From: Antedon mediterranea | Taxonomy: Eukaryota; Echinodermata; Crinoidea; Comatulida; Antedonidae | NCBI RefSeq assembly: GCF_964355755.1 | Contig: NC_092677.1 | Coordinates: 24,336,101-24,400,100 of the forward strand | Direction of reading: 5' to 3' | DNA: 64,000 nucleotides | In this document: in pieces, positions 1 through 12,500 of the stretch | Layout: each line of letters starts with the position of its first letter | Position numbering within the stretch: position 1 is the first letter of the stretch | Notes under the pieces: model-generated | The model's database searches: none | The model's input: only the letters and a program-made list of their open reading frames with translations | Told to the model about the DNA's origin: nothing | Translations under genes and position numbers: made by a program

Positions 1-794
1 GCATAACAGTTGTTATGACAATAATATATATTTAAAAATTGAATGAATTCGTTAGAATACGCCACACACAAGTATTACCGTTTCTTTGTTAAACTTCTTA
101 AGCTGGTAAACTGCAGTCCTAGCAAACATGGTTGGTAGCAAACATGTGTTATCAGCAACAGTGCTAGCATTGTTTAGTTCTTGATACGCATATATTAGCA
201 ATGCATGAGTGACTCACAAACAGAATCATGACCACGACAACCTTCATTTTTTTAAAAGGTTGTTTCTGCTTTTATGAGCGTTAAATAATAGTTGAACAAG
301 TTTTGATAGAATCAACGATAAATGAACAGAAACTATGAAGATATCGTAATATCTACTAAAGCCTATCACATTACTGTACAATACCTACTCTAATTTGTTG
401 AATTGCGAATGAAAAAAAAACACCTAATTTTTACTCGGGAATTAAAATGTTTCTTAAAATAAAAATACCGGCAATTAAATGTACTGTACTTTTTATTTTA
501 TAAAATAAGCTGAATCAGTTTTTTTATACAATTTATACAAAGAACCGTTTACATTGGAAACGCTAGTCAACTTGACGCTAATTAATTCACTTCACGTCAA
601 ATTTCTTGCTAACATTTTACGTTAATTACACAGGCCTACAAATTCTCCGCATTTCAGGGTTTTGTACTAGAAAGGACTTGGGTTACACATCTCAAGATCA
701 ACTCCGCATTGGCCAAATAACATTACAGGGTTGGAAAAACTGAATTTATTCAATTTAATTCACATTTATTTAGTCATCACGCATACTGTAATAT
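1..794. other. Intergenic DNA, no gene seen
   Basis: AT-rich sequence with no convincing exon, repeat or RNA gene. It borders the inverted-repeat transposon that starts near 795. Confidence 0.5.
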
Positions 795-1483
795 GGGTCA
801 TTCCATCTCAGTTCACCCAAAAAAAATGGAATTTTAAACCCTACCTCTTCCAATTTTGATGAAATTTGGTATATGGGTGATTCATAGCAATTAAAGCCAA
901 AATTTCAAATTTTAACTTTATCGGACCAACGGTTTTCGAGATATCGCAATTTCTATTTTCGGTTTTTACGCAAAAAAGCGCGCGGCCGCCACGTTTCAAA
1001 GAGCTGTATCTCGGGAACTATAGGTTCGATTTTAAAAACAAAGGTATTTTTGTAAAGGGGAGACCATAAGGAACCTAAATATACTAATTGTGTGTGTTTT
1101 ATGTTAATTTTAAGTTGAATAAAACTTTGACATATATTTTGACCTTGAAATTGACCCCGTGGAACACGCCCGATTTGTTGGTGACTATCACGAAAAATGT
1201 AGCCCTACGTGTCAACTACAACATATAAAAAAATTGGAGGGGTTTTTTTCTTTGTTTCCATGAAATTACAATTTGAAGTTGACATACCTCTTCCTTTTAG
1301 TGTATTTTTGGTGTTGTTATACTTATACACAGTGTGAACACTAACTGTTAAGGTGTCTTTTGTTACGCTTTCTCATCAGGCCCACTTAAACAGTAGATAT
1401 ATTTTGATATGAGAAATACTGGGTAACTCACATACTTTTCAAATCAATTTTGACACATAGTTTAGTGTCCTTACTATGTTATT

Positions 1484-1903
1484 ATGCACATTAACATATG
1501 CATAATAATAATAAGTGATTGCAGAGAACATACAACAGTCACTGTATATGCCTTTTTAAAGGTTGTCATCCCCTATATAAAAACAAAACTACCAACCATG
1601 AAAAAAGTTCATTATTTCACAGATGGATGTGGCGGCCAATACAAAAACAAATATAACTTTATTAACCTTTGCCACCACCAGGAAGATTTTGGTTTAGACG
1701 CCGAGTGGAAATTTTTTGCTACATCACATGGCAAGAGTGCGTGTGATGGCATAGGTGGAACAGTTAAGAGGCTTGTCACTAAGAGAAGCTTACAGCGTTT
1801 GACTGAATGTCATATTATCACATCTTTCAGTATGTTCGACTACTGTGTAATTTTTTATTTTTATTTTATGTCTTTAGGCAATGTGGCCAAGGATTATCAA
1901 TAG
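1484..1903 (+). pseudogene. Transposase-like protein, catalytic-core fragment
   Basis: The recognisable part starts at about residue 14 of this frame and ends near residue 105. It contains HYFTDGCGGQYKN, then a segment with AEWKFFATSHGKSACDG and GGTVKRL. An acidic residue followed by GxxQYKN and a downstream SHGKxxCDGxGG block recurs in a family of uncharacterised RNase H/DDE-like proteins of invertebrate transposons; that assignment is from memory, not a search. The last ~30 residues are low-complexity and look non-coding. The reading frame ends just before the SINE at 1930-2203, so the protein cannot be made whole. The first 13 residues are probably also outside the original coding part. 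Confidence 0.6.
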
Positions 1904-1929
1904 TGAATTAATCACTGTCCTATCAGATA

Positions 1930-2203
1930 GGTGGTAATCCCCCTGATACAGGGGCTTTTGTGTGAACCAGTTCACCGGGGTAACCCCCTACTCTTTTTCG
2001 AATAATGAACTGGGTTCTTTAAAGTACACACATGTTATAACTGTGTACACTGGGCCTACGGTTTATAGTCCTTATCCGAGAAGACTTGTTCCACCACCAG
2101 AACGGAGCGAGTCGGCCTCGAACCCTTGCCGATGTTGTTGTTGGCTCTTTTAGGTACGGTAAACGGCGCCCCTGCCTTAACCGCTCGGCCATATGACTCG
2201 CTC
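1930..2203 (-). mobile_element. tRNA-derived SINE inserted in the transposase gene
   Basis: Read on the minus strand it begins with a tRNA-like head containing GGCCGAGCGGTTAAGG (A box) and GGGTTCGAGGCC (B box), followed by the family body TTCTCGGATAAGGACTATAAACCGTAGG and a 3' part ending near ACCCCGGTGAACTGG. The same family occurs at 8051, 31346 and 33306. It separates the two halves of the transposase frame, so it inserted after the DNA transposon. Confidence 0.8.
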
Positions 2204-2205
2204 AT

Positions 2206-2763
2206 ATGGACATTCCAGGCATCAACTTTTTTCATGTGGGAATAGATGAGGTATCTACTGTGGAAAAAGAAATAAAGCCGAGATTCAACCTCGCCCAGAC
2301 CATCAAGGGTACATTACAATATCATCGCTTTGTTCCCGTTTCTCTGGCACAGATGCAGGTCTACAAACTTAGTACCCAGATAAACTCTCCGGATGTGGTA
2401 GTGATTCAAGAATCTTTCAGTGATGAAAATGAAATTGTTGCTGATACACAACCCACCATGATTAGAATTCAGAATTTTGTGTGCTGTAGTTATGATGGTG
2501 TCCCATGGATTGGTTTGGTGGTGGATGTCTCACTCTCAGAAGAGTTTGGGGATTATCAAATTAAATTGCATCCTCATGGGCCAGCGAAAACCTTTTATTG
2601 GCCGTCCAAAGAAGACTGTTGTTGGATTCCTGAATCAAATGTACATTGTATTATAGCCTCTCCGTTTATAAAATCCTCTTCGACTAGGAATTACAGTATT
2701 TCCCAAAATGATCGCCACAACATTTCTAAATACTGTTTGAATTGTCCAGATGACAAGGAGTAA
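2206..2763 (+). pseudogene. Transposase-like protein, C-terminal fragment
   Basis: A 185-residue frame that continues the transposase-like protein after the SINE. A diagnostic stretch near residues 95-150 includes VCCSYDGVPWIGLVVDV, then KLHPHGPAKTFYWPS and CCWIPESNVHCII. A chromodomain-like or SH3-like C-terminal module with HPHGPxxxFxWP and DxCWxP is what I recall from the same transposon-associated protein family. About 30 residues that should join this part to the upstream fragment are missing or scrambled at the SINE. The stop at 2761-2763 lies about 85 bp before the right inverted repeat. Confidence 0.6.
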
Positions 2764-3355
2764 AGGCCAGACATAGACAATTGTAACATTATAATAATTA
2801 ATTTTGGAATACATCAAATTGACATTGAAGTAATGCATGGACAGACACCAAAAATACACTAAAAGGAAGAGGTATGTCAACTTCAAATTGTAATTTCATG
2901 GAAACAAAGAAAAAAACCCCTCCAATTTTTTTATATGTTGTAGTTGACACGTAGGGCTACATTTTTCATGATAGTCACCAACAAAACGGGCGTGTTCCAC
3001 GGGGTCAATTTCAAGGTCAAAATATATGTCAAAGTTTTATTCAACTTAAAATTAACATAAAACACACACAATTAGTATATTTAGATTCCTTATGGTCTCC
3101 CCTTTACAAAAATACCTTTGCTTTTAAAATCGAACCTATAGTTCCCGAGATACAGCTCTTTGAAATGTGGCGGACGCGCCCTTTTTTGCGTAAAAACCGA
3201 AAATTGAAATTGCGATATCTTGAAAACCGTTGGTCCGATAAAGTTAAAATTTGAAATTTTGGCTTTAATTGCTATGAATCACCCATATACCAAATTTCAT
3301 CAAAATTGGAAGAGGTAGGGTTTAACTCATTGGGTGATCTGAGATGGAATGACCC

Positions 3356-3869
3356 TTATGTGATTAAAGGATCTTTATCTTTAATTATTTAAAAAAAAAC
3401 AAACAAATATTACATAATACAGTAAGTAAACCGTACATATACAATTCAGAGTTCATCAACGTGGCGATTATTTTTTGTGTCCATTTGTATATTTGTTTAT
3501 ATAAAACATTGTTTATTACTGTACCAGTCCAAACTGTACTAACTTACTGTACTGTAGGTACAATACAGCTGTATATTCAATTAAATAAACCCTTAATACT
3601 GTAGTTAGCTAATTGGGTATTAAATTGTTATAATAGAATCATTAACGTATAAGTAGATACAGGATCAAACTGATGAGGTTTAGGCAATTCAATAAATAAA
3701 AGAACACAGTTGGTACTGTACAGTGTGTACCACTTGAAACTTTCTTCTGATACAGTATGCATGCGTACTGAACAAATGGTAAAACCATGAAGCATGATTT
3801 AAAAATTCTCTTCAGGTTTTCGATCTGATTAAATGTTTTTTTTTGTAAAAATAAATCAACGGGCCTATA
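3356..3869. other. Intergenic DNA, nothing recognised
   Basis: AT-rich and without recognisable exon or repeat structure, apart from short TACTGTAC-type motifs that are common throughout the window. Confidence 0.4.
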
Positions 3870-4045
3870 TGAGCAACTTCGATAACTCAAGAGGGCGCTA
3901 TATTTCAAAGGTAAAAAATTTCCATCTAAGCTAGTGTGATAATAATGTAAATTTACAACATTGCGCTAGCCTTGCGCCTAGATGAAACTTTTATCCAGAT
4001 TGACCTTTTAAATATGGCGCCCTCTGGAGTTATCAAAGTCGCTTA
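3870..4045. mobile_element. Short MITE (~175 bp)
   Basis: The left arm from about 3870 (GCAACTTCGATAACTC then AGAGGGCGC) is matched in inverse orientation by 4005-4045 (GGCGCCCTCTGGAGTTATC). The arms are about 40 bp, diverged by a few substitutions, and the short core has no coding capacity. Confidence 0.7.
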
Positions 4046-4310
4046 TTGCGATAATTGGTTTTTTAAAAATAAAAAATAAGTTGATTTTAATAATTGAAGT
4101 GCCCCGTTATAAATACATGGTGTATTACGCACGGATTGATATAGAAAATAACGAAAGAACCGCAATTTTCCAGTGAGAATACCGGGTATTTCATGATTTA
4201 TTGAATTCTGCTAACAAAAGACAATTAAACGAAAAAACGCGAGACTTATTCAGATTTAAATACTGTTGTTGACTGATCACATTCGGAAATCAACTTCTAT
4301 AAGTTACATC

Positions 4311-4346
4311 TATAACTGTTCTACTCCTTGTTCAAAGTTGGAGCAC
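4311..4346 (+). repeat. Short dispersed repeat, copy 1 of 3
   Basis: A motif of the form CTGTTCTACTCC, ~8 bp, AAAGTTGGAGCAC. It recurs at 8511-8545 and, inverted, at 21381-21412. Each is partly self-complementary (CTACTCC / GGAG). The parent element is unknown. Confidence 0.5.
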
Positions 4347-4645
4347 TTCCCAAGTTTAAAGAACTTGGGAGAATTGAAGAGTTAAAACAAAAGTTTCATG
4401 TCATGTCATTTTTGGAGCCACATTACTTTTTTTTTAACTATTCCTGTAGCAATTTATTTAAAATATAATGGTGTTTTTTTAAACAACAATTACTATTCAT
4501 ACAAATTTTGTTAGATTTTCTTTGTGTTTTTTTAAATACTTTCTGCTGGTACACTTCTATAAACAGACTGTGGAATATTAATAAGCTTCGTTTATTATGA
4601 TGAGTAATACTCGTGTTTAAATACAACTAACGACAACAAGAGTAC

Positions 4646-5112
4646 TAACATGGACGTTATTTAGGCCTAGCTAGGCTTAGTTTTGTAGGTCTAGCTGGTA
4701 AACATCGGTAGTAACGTTAGGCTTAGTTTTGTAGGTCTAGCTGGTAAACATCGTTAACATACGAAGACCGTACGCTAGCTATAGGCCTAGTCTGAAGTTG
4801 TATAGTTGCTGCATTAATTTCTGTTTTTGCCAGACTCCGTTGATACAAATTGGAGGAAACCTGGTACTGTATTTTCGCTGAAATGTTAGGAGTCTTCCAT
4901 TTGTTTTGGCTTTGCGAACGATCGAAAAGTGGGTGAATTACAGAAGAAAAACAAAAATATCAATCCGTGAGCATTGCATGTTGGGATTTATAGCGGGCCG
5001 CTAAAATGATTAGAATCGACTTATTTAAAAAAAAGTTATCTCAATAGGACCATACGGTATTTATTTTTACATTATGTGTAGTTTGTGACCTTAAATTAGA
5101 TCTAAAATACAA
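4646..5112 (+). repeat. Non-autonomous TTAA-type element, copy 1 (left end missing)
   Basis: Closely similar to 11330-11765 and, inverted, to 21810-22165. Shared landmarks are TTTTGCCAGACTCCGTTGATACAAATTGG-like sequence, GGAGTCTTCCATTTGTTTTGGC and TATAGCGGGCCGCTA. It starts with two tandem copies of a GGCTTAGTTTTGTAGGTCTAG unit. The terminal inverted repeat seen at 11149 is absent at its left side, so this copy is truncated. It lies outside any gene I can recognise. Confidence 0.7.
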
Positions 5113-8050
5113 ACATTGCATTCAGTTTTATAAAACACATAGTGTTTCTAGTATTTATTTTTTTACTATAAGGGGGAGGAATAATTGTATTATTGAGTAA
5201 TTCGATCAAGAGCTGTAATTGGTAGAGTTGATAGTGTTATACCAAGGCCAATTTGTAGGCTAAATTGTGTAGCAGTATTTATGGTATGTTGGCGAGAATA
5301 TGCCATTGTTAATTATATTTAACTTAAGAGATAATTCTGTTTTTATGTAGTTTAATAATGTAGCTAATGTAGTTAGGTGATCCATGTCTGAGGTCCAGGC
5401 CAAATGTCAATGGTTAAACTTGTATAAATGCTGCTGCACTGGGCTTTTTAATGACCACCAATAATTGTAAAAGGCACTGCAAAGTCAAGGTATATTCAAT
5501 ATGGCTTCTTTCCTGTAGCGCTAAAACCTTCATGAAGACGGAATTTTTCAGTAAAATAAATTCTTCGACCAAGTATGAATTTATTCGTGCAAGCATATTT
5601 ATAGTTTCAAAGCAGTAAACTTGCTTATTATTTGTATGTGCTTAAAAATGCTTACTAAACAATTGTTAATTTAAGGTTTATTTTACATTAAACAAACTGA
5701 AGGACGGTCCATTATGTGCGCACAATGGATTAAACCAATTTCTAATTTTCTGTACTTTAAGTGAATAAGGTAAGCATATTACGACATTTAATATTTAGCA
5801 TACAGTAACAATTTAAACACATAGCTAACTACGGATAATTTAATTTTTTCGTTTGCGTCTATAATGCGTTAAAAGGTACGCAATTCAACCAATGTGTGTA
5901 ATTAAATTAATAATCTGACTGAAAAATATGATCATCTTAAACAAAAAATAGACATAACTGGTCTTGTCGCGCAAAAATAATCATAATGCGTTATTATTAT
6001 ACCTATACATACCTCAGTTACACTCATCTATATTCTATCATTACAATTCATCTCGAAGAAGGAGCTCTCGGGAAAAAAGTAAGATTGTTCAAAAACTTTA
6101 AAATATTAAAACTTAAAAGTGCGCATCGCATCAACTTTCTGTAAGAACAACACACAGAAAAATGGTGAAGTAAACAAACTGAAATTTCTTTTGAAATAAA
6201 AGATGGCTAGCCCAAGATTGATACTAAGATGTATCAATACTATGGGTACAGCCTTTTAGCACCAAGCATATAACGCGGAAACTGGCAACTGTAATGGGCG
6301 AATTGATGAAAACTAAACCCAACTCACTAACCAAGGTCAAGCCTTACTGCTGGATTGGTATGAGAAACTAGTTTTGTACCCACGATGAATTCCGTGATTT
6401 CTTAACTTCAGTTTTAACCTGTTGCGTCAAACCTAATCGTACACCTCAACAGGTCATGTTGTAAAAGATGTGATAATACATATTGTTAGAATTCTTACCA
6501 TTTAAAAGCAGCAAGCCCAGGAAACGTATCTTCTAATTATTTTGTCGTCTACGATCGCTCGTCATCCGTCTCGTCGCAGAAAAGCTTACCACAGGCCGCG
6601 CGTACCGTACTCAAGTTGCATGACGTCACTAGCTTAAGAATTTGCGCCCTCAATAAAGTTTATCCAATTATTGTTAATTAAAAAATAAAGTTTATTAACG
6701 CCATCGATATGACATATACTTCCGGTAATTGGTCAATTACACAATTAAAATTATGCCCACTGTCTATAAATAATTGATTAGAGAAATAATTAAGTTGATT
6801 TATTCTTTGATTTTGATAACTGGACCAGCATTTTGAGAATGAGTGTACCGGTATTCAAAACTTAGATGCATTAGTTCCTAATTTTTTCAGAATAGCAAAT
6901 GTAGACAAACATATGGCAAGTGAATTTATTAAGGCTGTTCGAAATAATGCAACCGAACAAAATGCGTTTTGATAATCAGATGTACGTAACATTCATTCAA
7001 GTTTTGTACGATTCATGATCCAGGCGCGTGAAAATAAATTGAATCTTGCAAGTTATATTTTCAAAATTACTATTTTTTGTTAAGCGTGTCATTTTCATGA
7101 CAGTTTGCGGCGAAAAAGCTAATAGCTCACTAAAAAATTCCACTGCGCATGTACGTTCTAATTTATTATAAGTCAGCACGCGCCATATAGTTTAGTAAGT
7201 AATTATCCAATCAGATTGCTTGAAAGCACTAGCGTACTGAAGGCGCTTTCAGTATGCGTCCAATAGAACGCGATTACAGTTTGTGGCAATTTGTTTAGTA
7301 AGTGTTATTCGTACTAGTTGGCTCAGCCGATAGCTACAGTGTGCGCCGGATGGTTGGTTTTTTAAATACTAATTAGGCAATATCTCTTTTTTTCTGTTAT
7401 ATCTTTTAATTCTATGTCTCACAAACAGCATTGAACCAATCATTTCAAACAAAGATGTATTGTACTTCCTAATCCCGTTGCTAATCCAATTCTATTATAA
7501 AAACATGAGTCACTTCAGCAATGCTTTCAATATGGCTTCAGAAAATTGACCAATCAAAACTGCCAATTTAAAGCCGTGCCCCTTTAGCCAATCACCACAT
7601 GTTGCCCAGCCAACCACACCCAGCATACCTCACTGTATATGAACATATAGTGTATATATTACAATTCTTGTGTGAAAATGTAGAAATCATCGTTTCGGTA
7701 AATTATTTTGAATAGAAATGGCAGCAATGTTGGTAAACAATGTTAGATGTTTCGTAATTCAATATCTACTGTAGCACTCTTTAACAGATTTTTTTTTTTC
7801 TCATTCTAACATAACATTGTCTCATTAAAACAATATAATACACTGAAAGATTACTAAATAAAATTTATATTTACATGTAATTGATAAACTGTAATAAATA
7901 TTTTACTTTGATGTTTTTAGGTTCATAAACAACGTTGAACAATATATCGCTTTAACGCATTATTGCCCCTTGTACAAAGTGACTGTCCACTTAATAAATA
8001 CATATTTTCCGTAAATAGGGTTATCTCAAAGGTGGGGTTCAACTCTAGTT
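5113..8050. other. Long gene-free stretch
   Basis: About 2.9 kb with no convincing exon, RNA gene or complete repeat. Short open frames here have no recognisable protein similarity. Around 7180-7300 the phrase TTTAGTAAGT occurs twice about 95 bp apart, which may be old repeat debris. Confidence 0.4.
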
Positions 8051-8397
8051 GTGAGCGAGTGGCCGAGCTGTTAAGACAGTGGAATGGTAATCCATAGCCA
8101 TAACATCGACAAGGGTTCGAGGCTCACTCGCTCGATGGTTCTGGTGGTAGAACAAGTCTTCTCGGATAAGCATATTGCTTGTGTGCACTTTAAAGAACCT
8201 AGTACATCTTTTGAGACGAGTAGGGGGCTACCCCGGTGTACTAGTTCATACACACACTGTCGTGGACAGACGTAGTGGTGCCGTAGTTGCCTGCCGATGA
8301 CACAATGTGACCCTTAGGGGAGAAGAATGTTGTTGAAAAGGTGAAAAATCATCTGATCTTCATGAAATAGCGCTATATAAATGTTACATTACATGCA
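8051..8397 (+). mobile_element. tRNA-derived SINE, full length
   Basis: The head GAGCGAGTGGCCGAGCTG plus TTAAGACAG is tRNA Leu/Ser-like, with an A box (GTGGCCGAGC) and a B box (GGGTTCGAGGC) that form an internal pol III promoter. The body carries TTCTCGGATAAG, TTTAAAGAACCTAGTACATC and GGGGGCTACCCCGGTG. The tail ends with AATAGCGCTATATAAATG and ATTACAT repeats. Confidence 0.85.
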
Positions 8398-8510
8398 ACA
8401 CACCTGATTGTATTCTTGCAATTTGATTGGTTAAATTACGCATCATTTGTCATTTGCCCTACCGAAAAGTGATATCTAATGGAAATCAACTTGTTTTGTT
8501 CGCGCCACCT

Positions 8511-8545
8511 ATAACTGTTCTACTCCGTATCTAAAGTTGGAGCAC
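8511..8545 (+). repeat. Short dispersed repeat, copy 2 of 3
   Basis: CTGTTCTACTCC and AAAGTTGGAGCAC as at 4311-4346. Confidence 0.5.
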
Positions 8546-8668
8546 TGTATATAGCCTAGCTTCCCGGCCTAGATTCGTCAATGATTTACCATGGATTAAA
8601 TTAGAGCAGTCAATTTTTTAACTATCCAACTTACAAACATTTATTATTGTATATAAATATTTATCCTA

Positions 8669-9203
8669 AGCCTGTTTTCCAGTCAACATTGAGTTGCGGC
8701 GAGTTGCGTTGAATTCCCTTGAATTGACCGGATTCAACGATTTTACAGGAAAAGGCGTTAAAAAAAATAAAAAATAATCAAAATCTGCAATCGTTGAAGT
8801 TGAATCGAGTTCAACTTCATTGTTAAAACTGACCAATCAAATGATTAACAAATCATGTCATTGCAGTTTGTGAAAAAATAGGTACGCGCTGGTATGCGCT
8901 AACAATTTTTGAATTGGTGTCTTTAGTGCAAGTCTAGATTAAGAAATCAGCATATACGTAAAGAACAGAGGACTTTTTCAATATTAACACGGGCCCGGAT
9001 GCGTGTAGTGGACCTTCGGTTTGCAACACTTCATGTGAGCAGCAACACTTGATAGAACAAAAAAAACCATGAACGATAGCGTAAAAATGTGTAAATATTA
9101 GCGATCTGACTTGATCATCGTTATCGTTATTTATTTTTCAACTTTAACGATTTGAAAATTCAATGCAACTTGCCGCAACTCAACGTTGACTGGAAAACCG
9201 GCT
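8669..9203. mobile_element. MITE (~535 bp) with CCTGTTTTCCAGTCAAC termini
   Basis: The left end AAGCCTGTTTTCCAGTCAAC followed by GAGTTGCGGCGAGTTGCG is matched by the right end, which reads CCGCAACTCAACGTTGACTG then GAAAACCGGCT. Next to each end is a subterminal CAACGATTT motif. No coding capacity is seen. Related partial copies are at 13003-13065, 49757-49870 and 63592-63705. Confidence 0.75.
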
Positions 9204-9330
9204 GTAATATCCTAATTTATTATTTATTTATGAAAATATCAACAAACAAAAATTTTATGCGAATTAGTTAAATTAAGGTTACCTTGATATAGTTTTATGT
9301 ATTTGGTTTCTTACAACATTTGCATAAATT

Positions 9331-9480
9331 TAAGTTTTAGCTCAAACTATGACTGTGATCGGTTTTAAGTGCAAATCTCTCAGAATATTAACCTCACCAT
9401 CTTGTAGCACTGTAATATCATGATTATTTGCATGCACAAGTTTTGCATAGAAATGAATATTTCCAGTTGATTGTTAATTA
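9331..9480 (-). pseudogene. Degenerate duplicate of the TCAIM last exon
   Basis: On the minus strand this segment is visibly homologous to the functional terminal exon just upstream (9550-9771): shared runs include TTTCTATGCAA, TGCTAC(A/G)AGATGGTGA and TTAATATTC, and the sequence past the stop (AGCTCAAACTA) matches too. A 2-bp deletion breaks the frame after ~20 codons and a stop follows. It lies about 200 bp downstream of the real exon in gene order, so it is a relic tandem exon duplication. Confidence 0.7.
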
Positions 9481-9549
9481 TTATACGGTAAAAGAATTAC
9501 GTATTTTTAAGTTTTAGCTCAAACTACGACGAAAATGGTTTAAGTAAGT

Positions 9550-12500
9550 TTAAGTAATGTGCAAATCCCATGGAATATAAACTTCACCATCTCGTAGCAC
9601 CGTATAGTAGCGTGATATTCGTATACGCAAGTCTTGCATAGAAACAGATAGTGGCAGTTTATTGTCAATTAATCTGTTTAATCCCTTATTAACTTGATCT
9701 TCTGTTAGAGATACATCAACTTCTAAACTCCTCAAGTTGTAGTTCTTAATGCATTGGGCAAACAACCTCTTCTTATTTGCTTGAAGCCTATAATTAAAAA
9801 AACATTATTGTTTATCCAACAGAACAACTGGCATACATGTGACCACAAACTGTGGATTTACATTACTGCAGTGTACTAAAACACTGGCATATGCTGAACT
9901 TTTTATGGGCCGTTAACATTTTGACACTTAGCTAGCGTATCAAAATACTCTTGATATGTTACGGGTAAGTTTAGAACACGTTGAAACATGCTGTCGACGT
10001 AAGATCAAGAATGTTTCGTACGATTCTTACATCAATGACGTTTGTCAAGTTCGTGTCGGGCCACACGAAAACTGCTGTAGATAATGCCGCTCCCGAAAGT
10101 GAACATTTTGAGTTTGAAATTCACGACTCAAGTTTACAACAATTTTAGTGTTGTTACGAAAGTTGAAATTTCACAAAATACATTCAACTACGTCGGTCAG
10201 ATTTATGACGATTGGAAGCATCACTTCTGATTGGTGTTTGAGCGTGTTTTCTTAAGTTTTGCGCGAATTTTTATTTCAATAGTACACAATAGGTATAACA
10301 GGTAGACCAACCTATTATGTGTATCCCCCTACACAAGACTATACTAAAGATGCGATGAATGCGATATCATTTTGTAACAAATACTAAAAAAATAATTCAG
10401 TTTAGGGCGAAGGGTATACCTGCAAATGGCGTTGTGTGTCGTTAGAATTTTCTTATGTTGCGTCGATTTCACAAATATTTGATCGGAATCCTGTCGAAAC
10501 TAATGATAAATTGATGTAAAATCGTATCAAAACTGGAATTGTTACGTCGACAGGAAACCAGCCTTAATACGTCAAGCAGGCCTACTGTACATACGTTGTC
10601 GGTACGATTGATTAAACTGCTCATAGATTTACAAATGACAAAGGAACCGAACAAAGAACCCATGGATTTGTATTTTTTTCATGTCCCCAACTACTGTAAT
10701 GGGCAATGCTGAGACTGCATGGCTGGATCTGCTCATGGTATAAAATAGCACTATATGAATGTTACATTATAAATGTACCTTGGATAATTGTTTACTTTCT
10801 GTAAACATTTTTCTTTATTTTGCACTAAGAAATTAATGACATTCTGAGGTTTTGTTGAAGCTGGAACTACTAATTGTCCTGATGCGGTTACAGCTAAATG
10901 TCCAATAATCCTACAATAAAAATAAAAAAGGATTACCATATTACTCTGGATGTTATACTTGCCAACTTTTTCCGTGGCTAATGCGAAAGAAATTAAATTA
11001 AAATTGTATATAGCACCCTCTATGTTATAATAAATCAAAATAATCGCAAAATACACCCTCTATGTTTAATTTAATTGAGTTAGACTTCCTGTACTACATC
11101 ACCCATAAAATAAAAAATAAACATATTCCTAGGCTAATTATACTCAAATTAAAGACCCCTTCCCTGCAATTTTGGACGTTTTTTGGAAAATAATACATAT
11201 ATATCACTTTAAAAACATTAAACCATGTCATTCCTTGTCTTAAATGTACGTTTTATGGTAAATTATGATAAAAAGTGAGAAACAATGCACTACCTAAGTA
11301 GCTCGCGGCGATCGACCTCTCGTGGACGGTCTCAGGCCTAGCCTAGCTAGGCTTAGTTTTGTAGGCCTAGCTGGTAAACATCGGTAACGTACGAACATCG
11401 TACGCTAGCTATATACCTAGCCTGACGTTGTATAGTTGCTGCATTAATTGTCTTTCTATTTTTGCCAGACTCCGTTGATACAAATTGGGGAAAACCCGGT
11501 ATTTTCGCTGAAAAGTTAGGAGTCTTCCATTTGTTTTGGCTTCACGATCGATCGAAAAGTGGGCGAATTACAGGTGAAAAACAACAATATCAATCCGCGC
11601 GCAATGCATTTTGGGATTTATAGCGGGCCGCTATAATTATTAAAATCGATTTATTTTTCACATTTTTAACCGTTTAAAGACGAAAAAAGTTATCGCAATA
11701 GGACCATATAGTATTATTTTTACATTAAATATAGTTTGTGATCTTAAATTAGATCTAAAAAACGTAGGGAATGGGGCTTTAATTAAATAGAAATGGCCAC
11801 GTTTGCGCGAGGTATAAATCAGCCCTCATGCGAAACTTACGTATTATGTGTGAGAGTTGGCAGGTATATTACATACAGTTATGCAAATGTGGAGTCAAAA
11901 TGTGCATAGATAGGTAGTGTTTAAAATAAGCCTCATTCAACATTTTGAGAATTTTTATTTTAGATGATTTTGTGTTAATAACTTATTGTTGCTGAAAAAC
12001 TACTACAGTACTGGGCAAAAAAATAGAGGGCGCTATATTAGGAAAATTTGTTAGCCGAGAACAAGTTGAAAATTAAGGTAGATTTAGCAATTACAAATGC
12101 TGTACATTACATTGTTGATTTTGTTTTAAAAAAAGGACCTTTGGGCTTGAGGCAACATAACAATCTACTACGCCTAATTGAAATCAAATAACTTTACCCT
12201 TCAACAATGATTTTCAAATCTGTCATTGAGTTGGGTAGGATCACTCTGCCTTCCTTCCAACGACGTCTTGACGAATGATAAACTTTAAAATTGCTTAATA
12301 TTTTCTGTAGTAAAATTGCATAGTCTTCTATTGTTATTCGATGGAAATATTTTTCACGTGAGATAACAGCGTTTCCGAGGTAACCAGAGAGTTCTCCCTC
12401 CATTGCCAATAGGAGGTTCATTTGTGATACTGCGTTCGGCAGGTGCTCAAGAACCTAGACATTAGAATGATGAAATCATTTTAGTGAAAATACATACTGT

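Larger units (their letters stand above)
795..3355. mobile_element. DNA transposon with ~510-bp terminal inverted repeats, degenerate
   Basis: The left end (795-1314) and right end (2848-3355) are long, highly similar inverted repeats; the outermost bases are GGGTCATTCCATCTCAG and its complement. Between them lie two frames (1484-1903 and 2206-2763) that look like the middle and C-terminal parts of one transposase-like protein, interrupted by a minus-strand SINE. The whole is therefore a formerly autonomous cut-and-paste element, about 2.56 kb with the SINE. The superfamily is not assigned: the encoded protein resembles uncharacterised proteins I recall from invertebrate genomes, and no target-site duplication is clear (flanks ...TAATAT and TTATGTG...). 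Confidence 0.8.
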
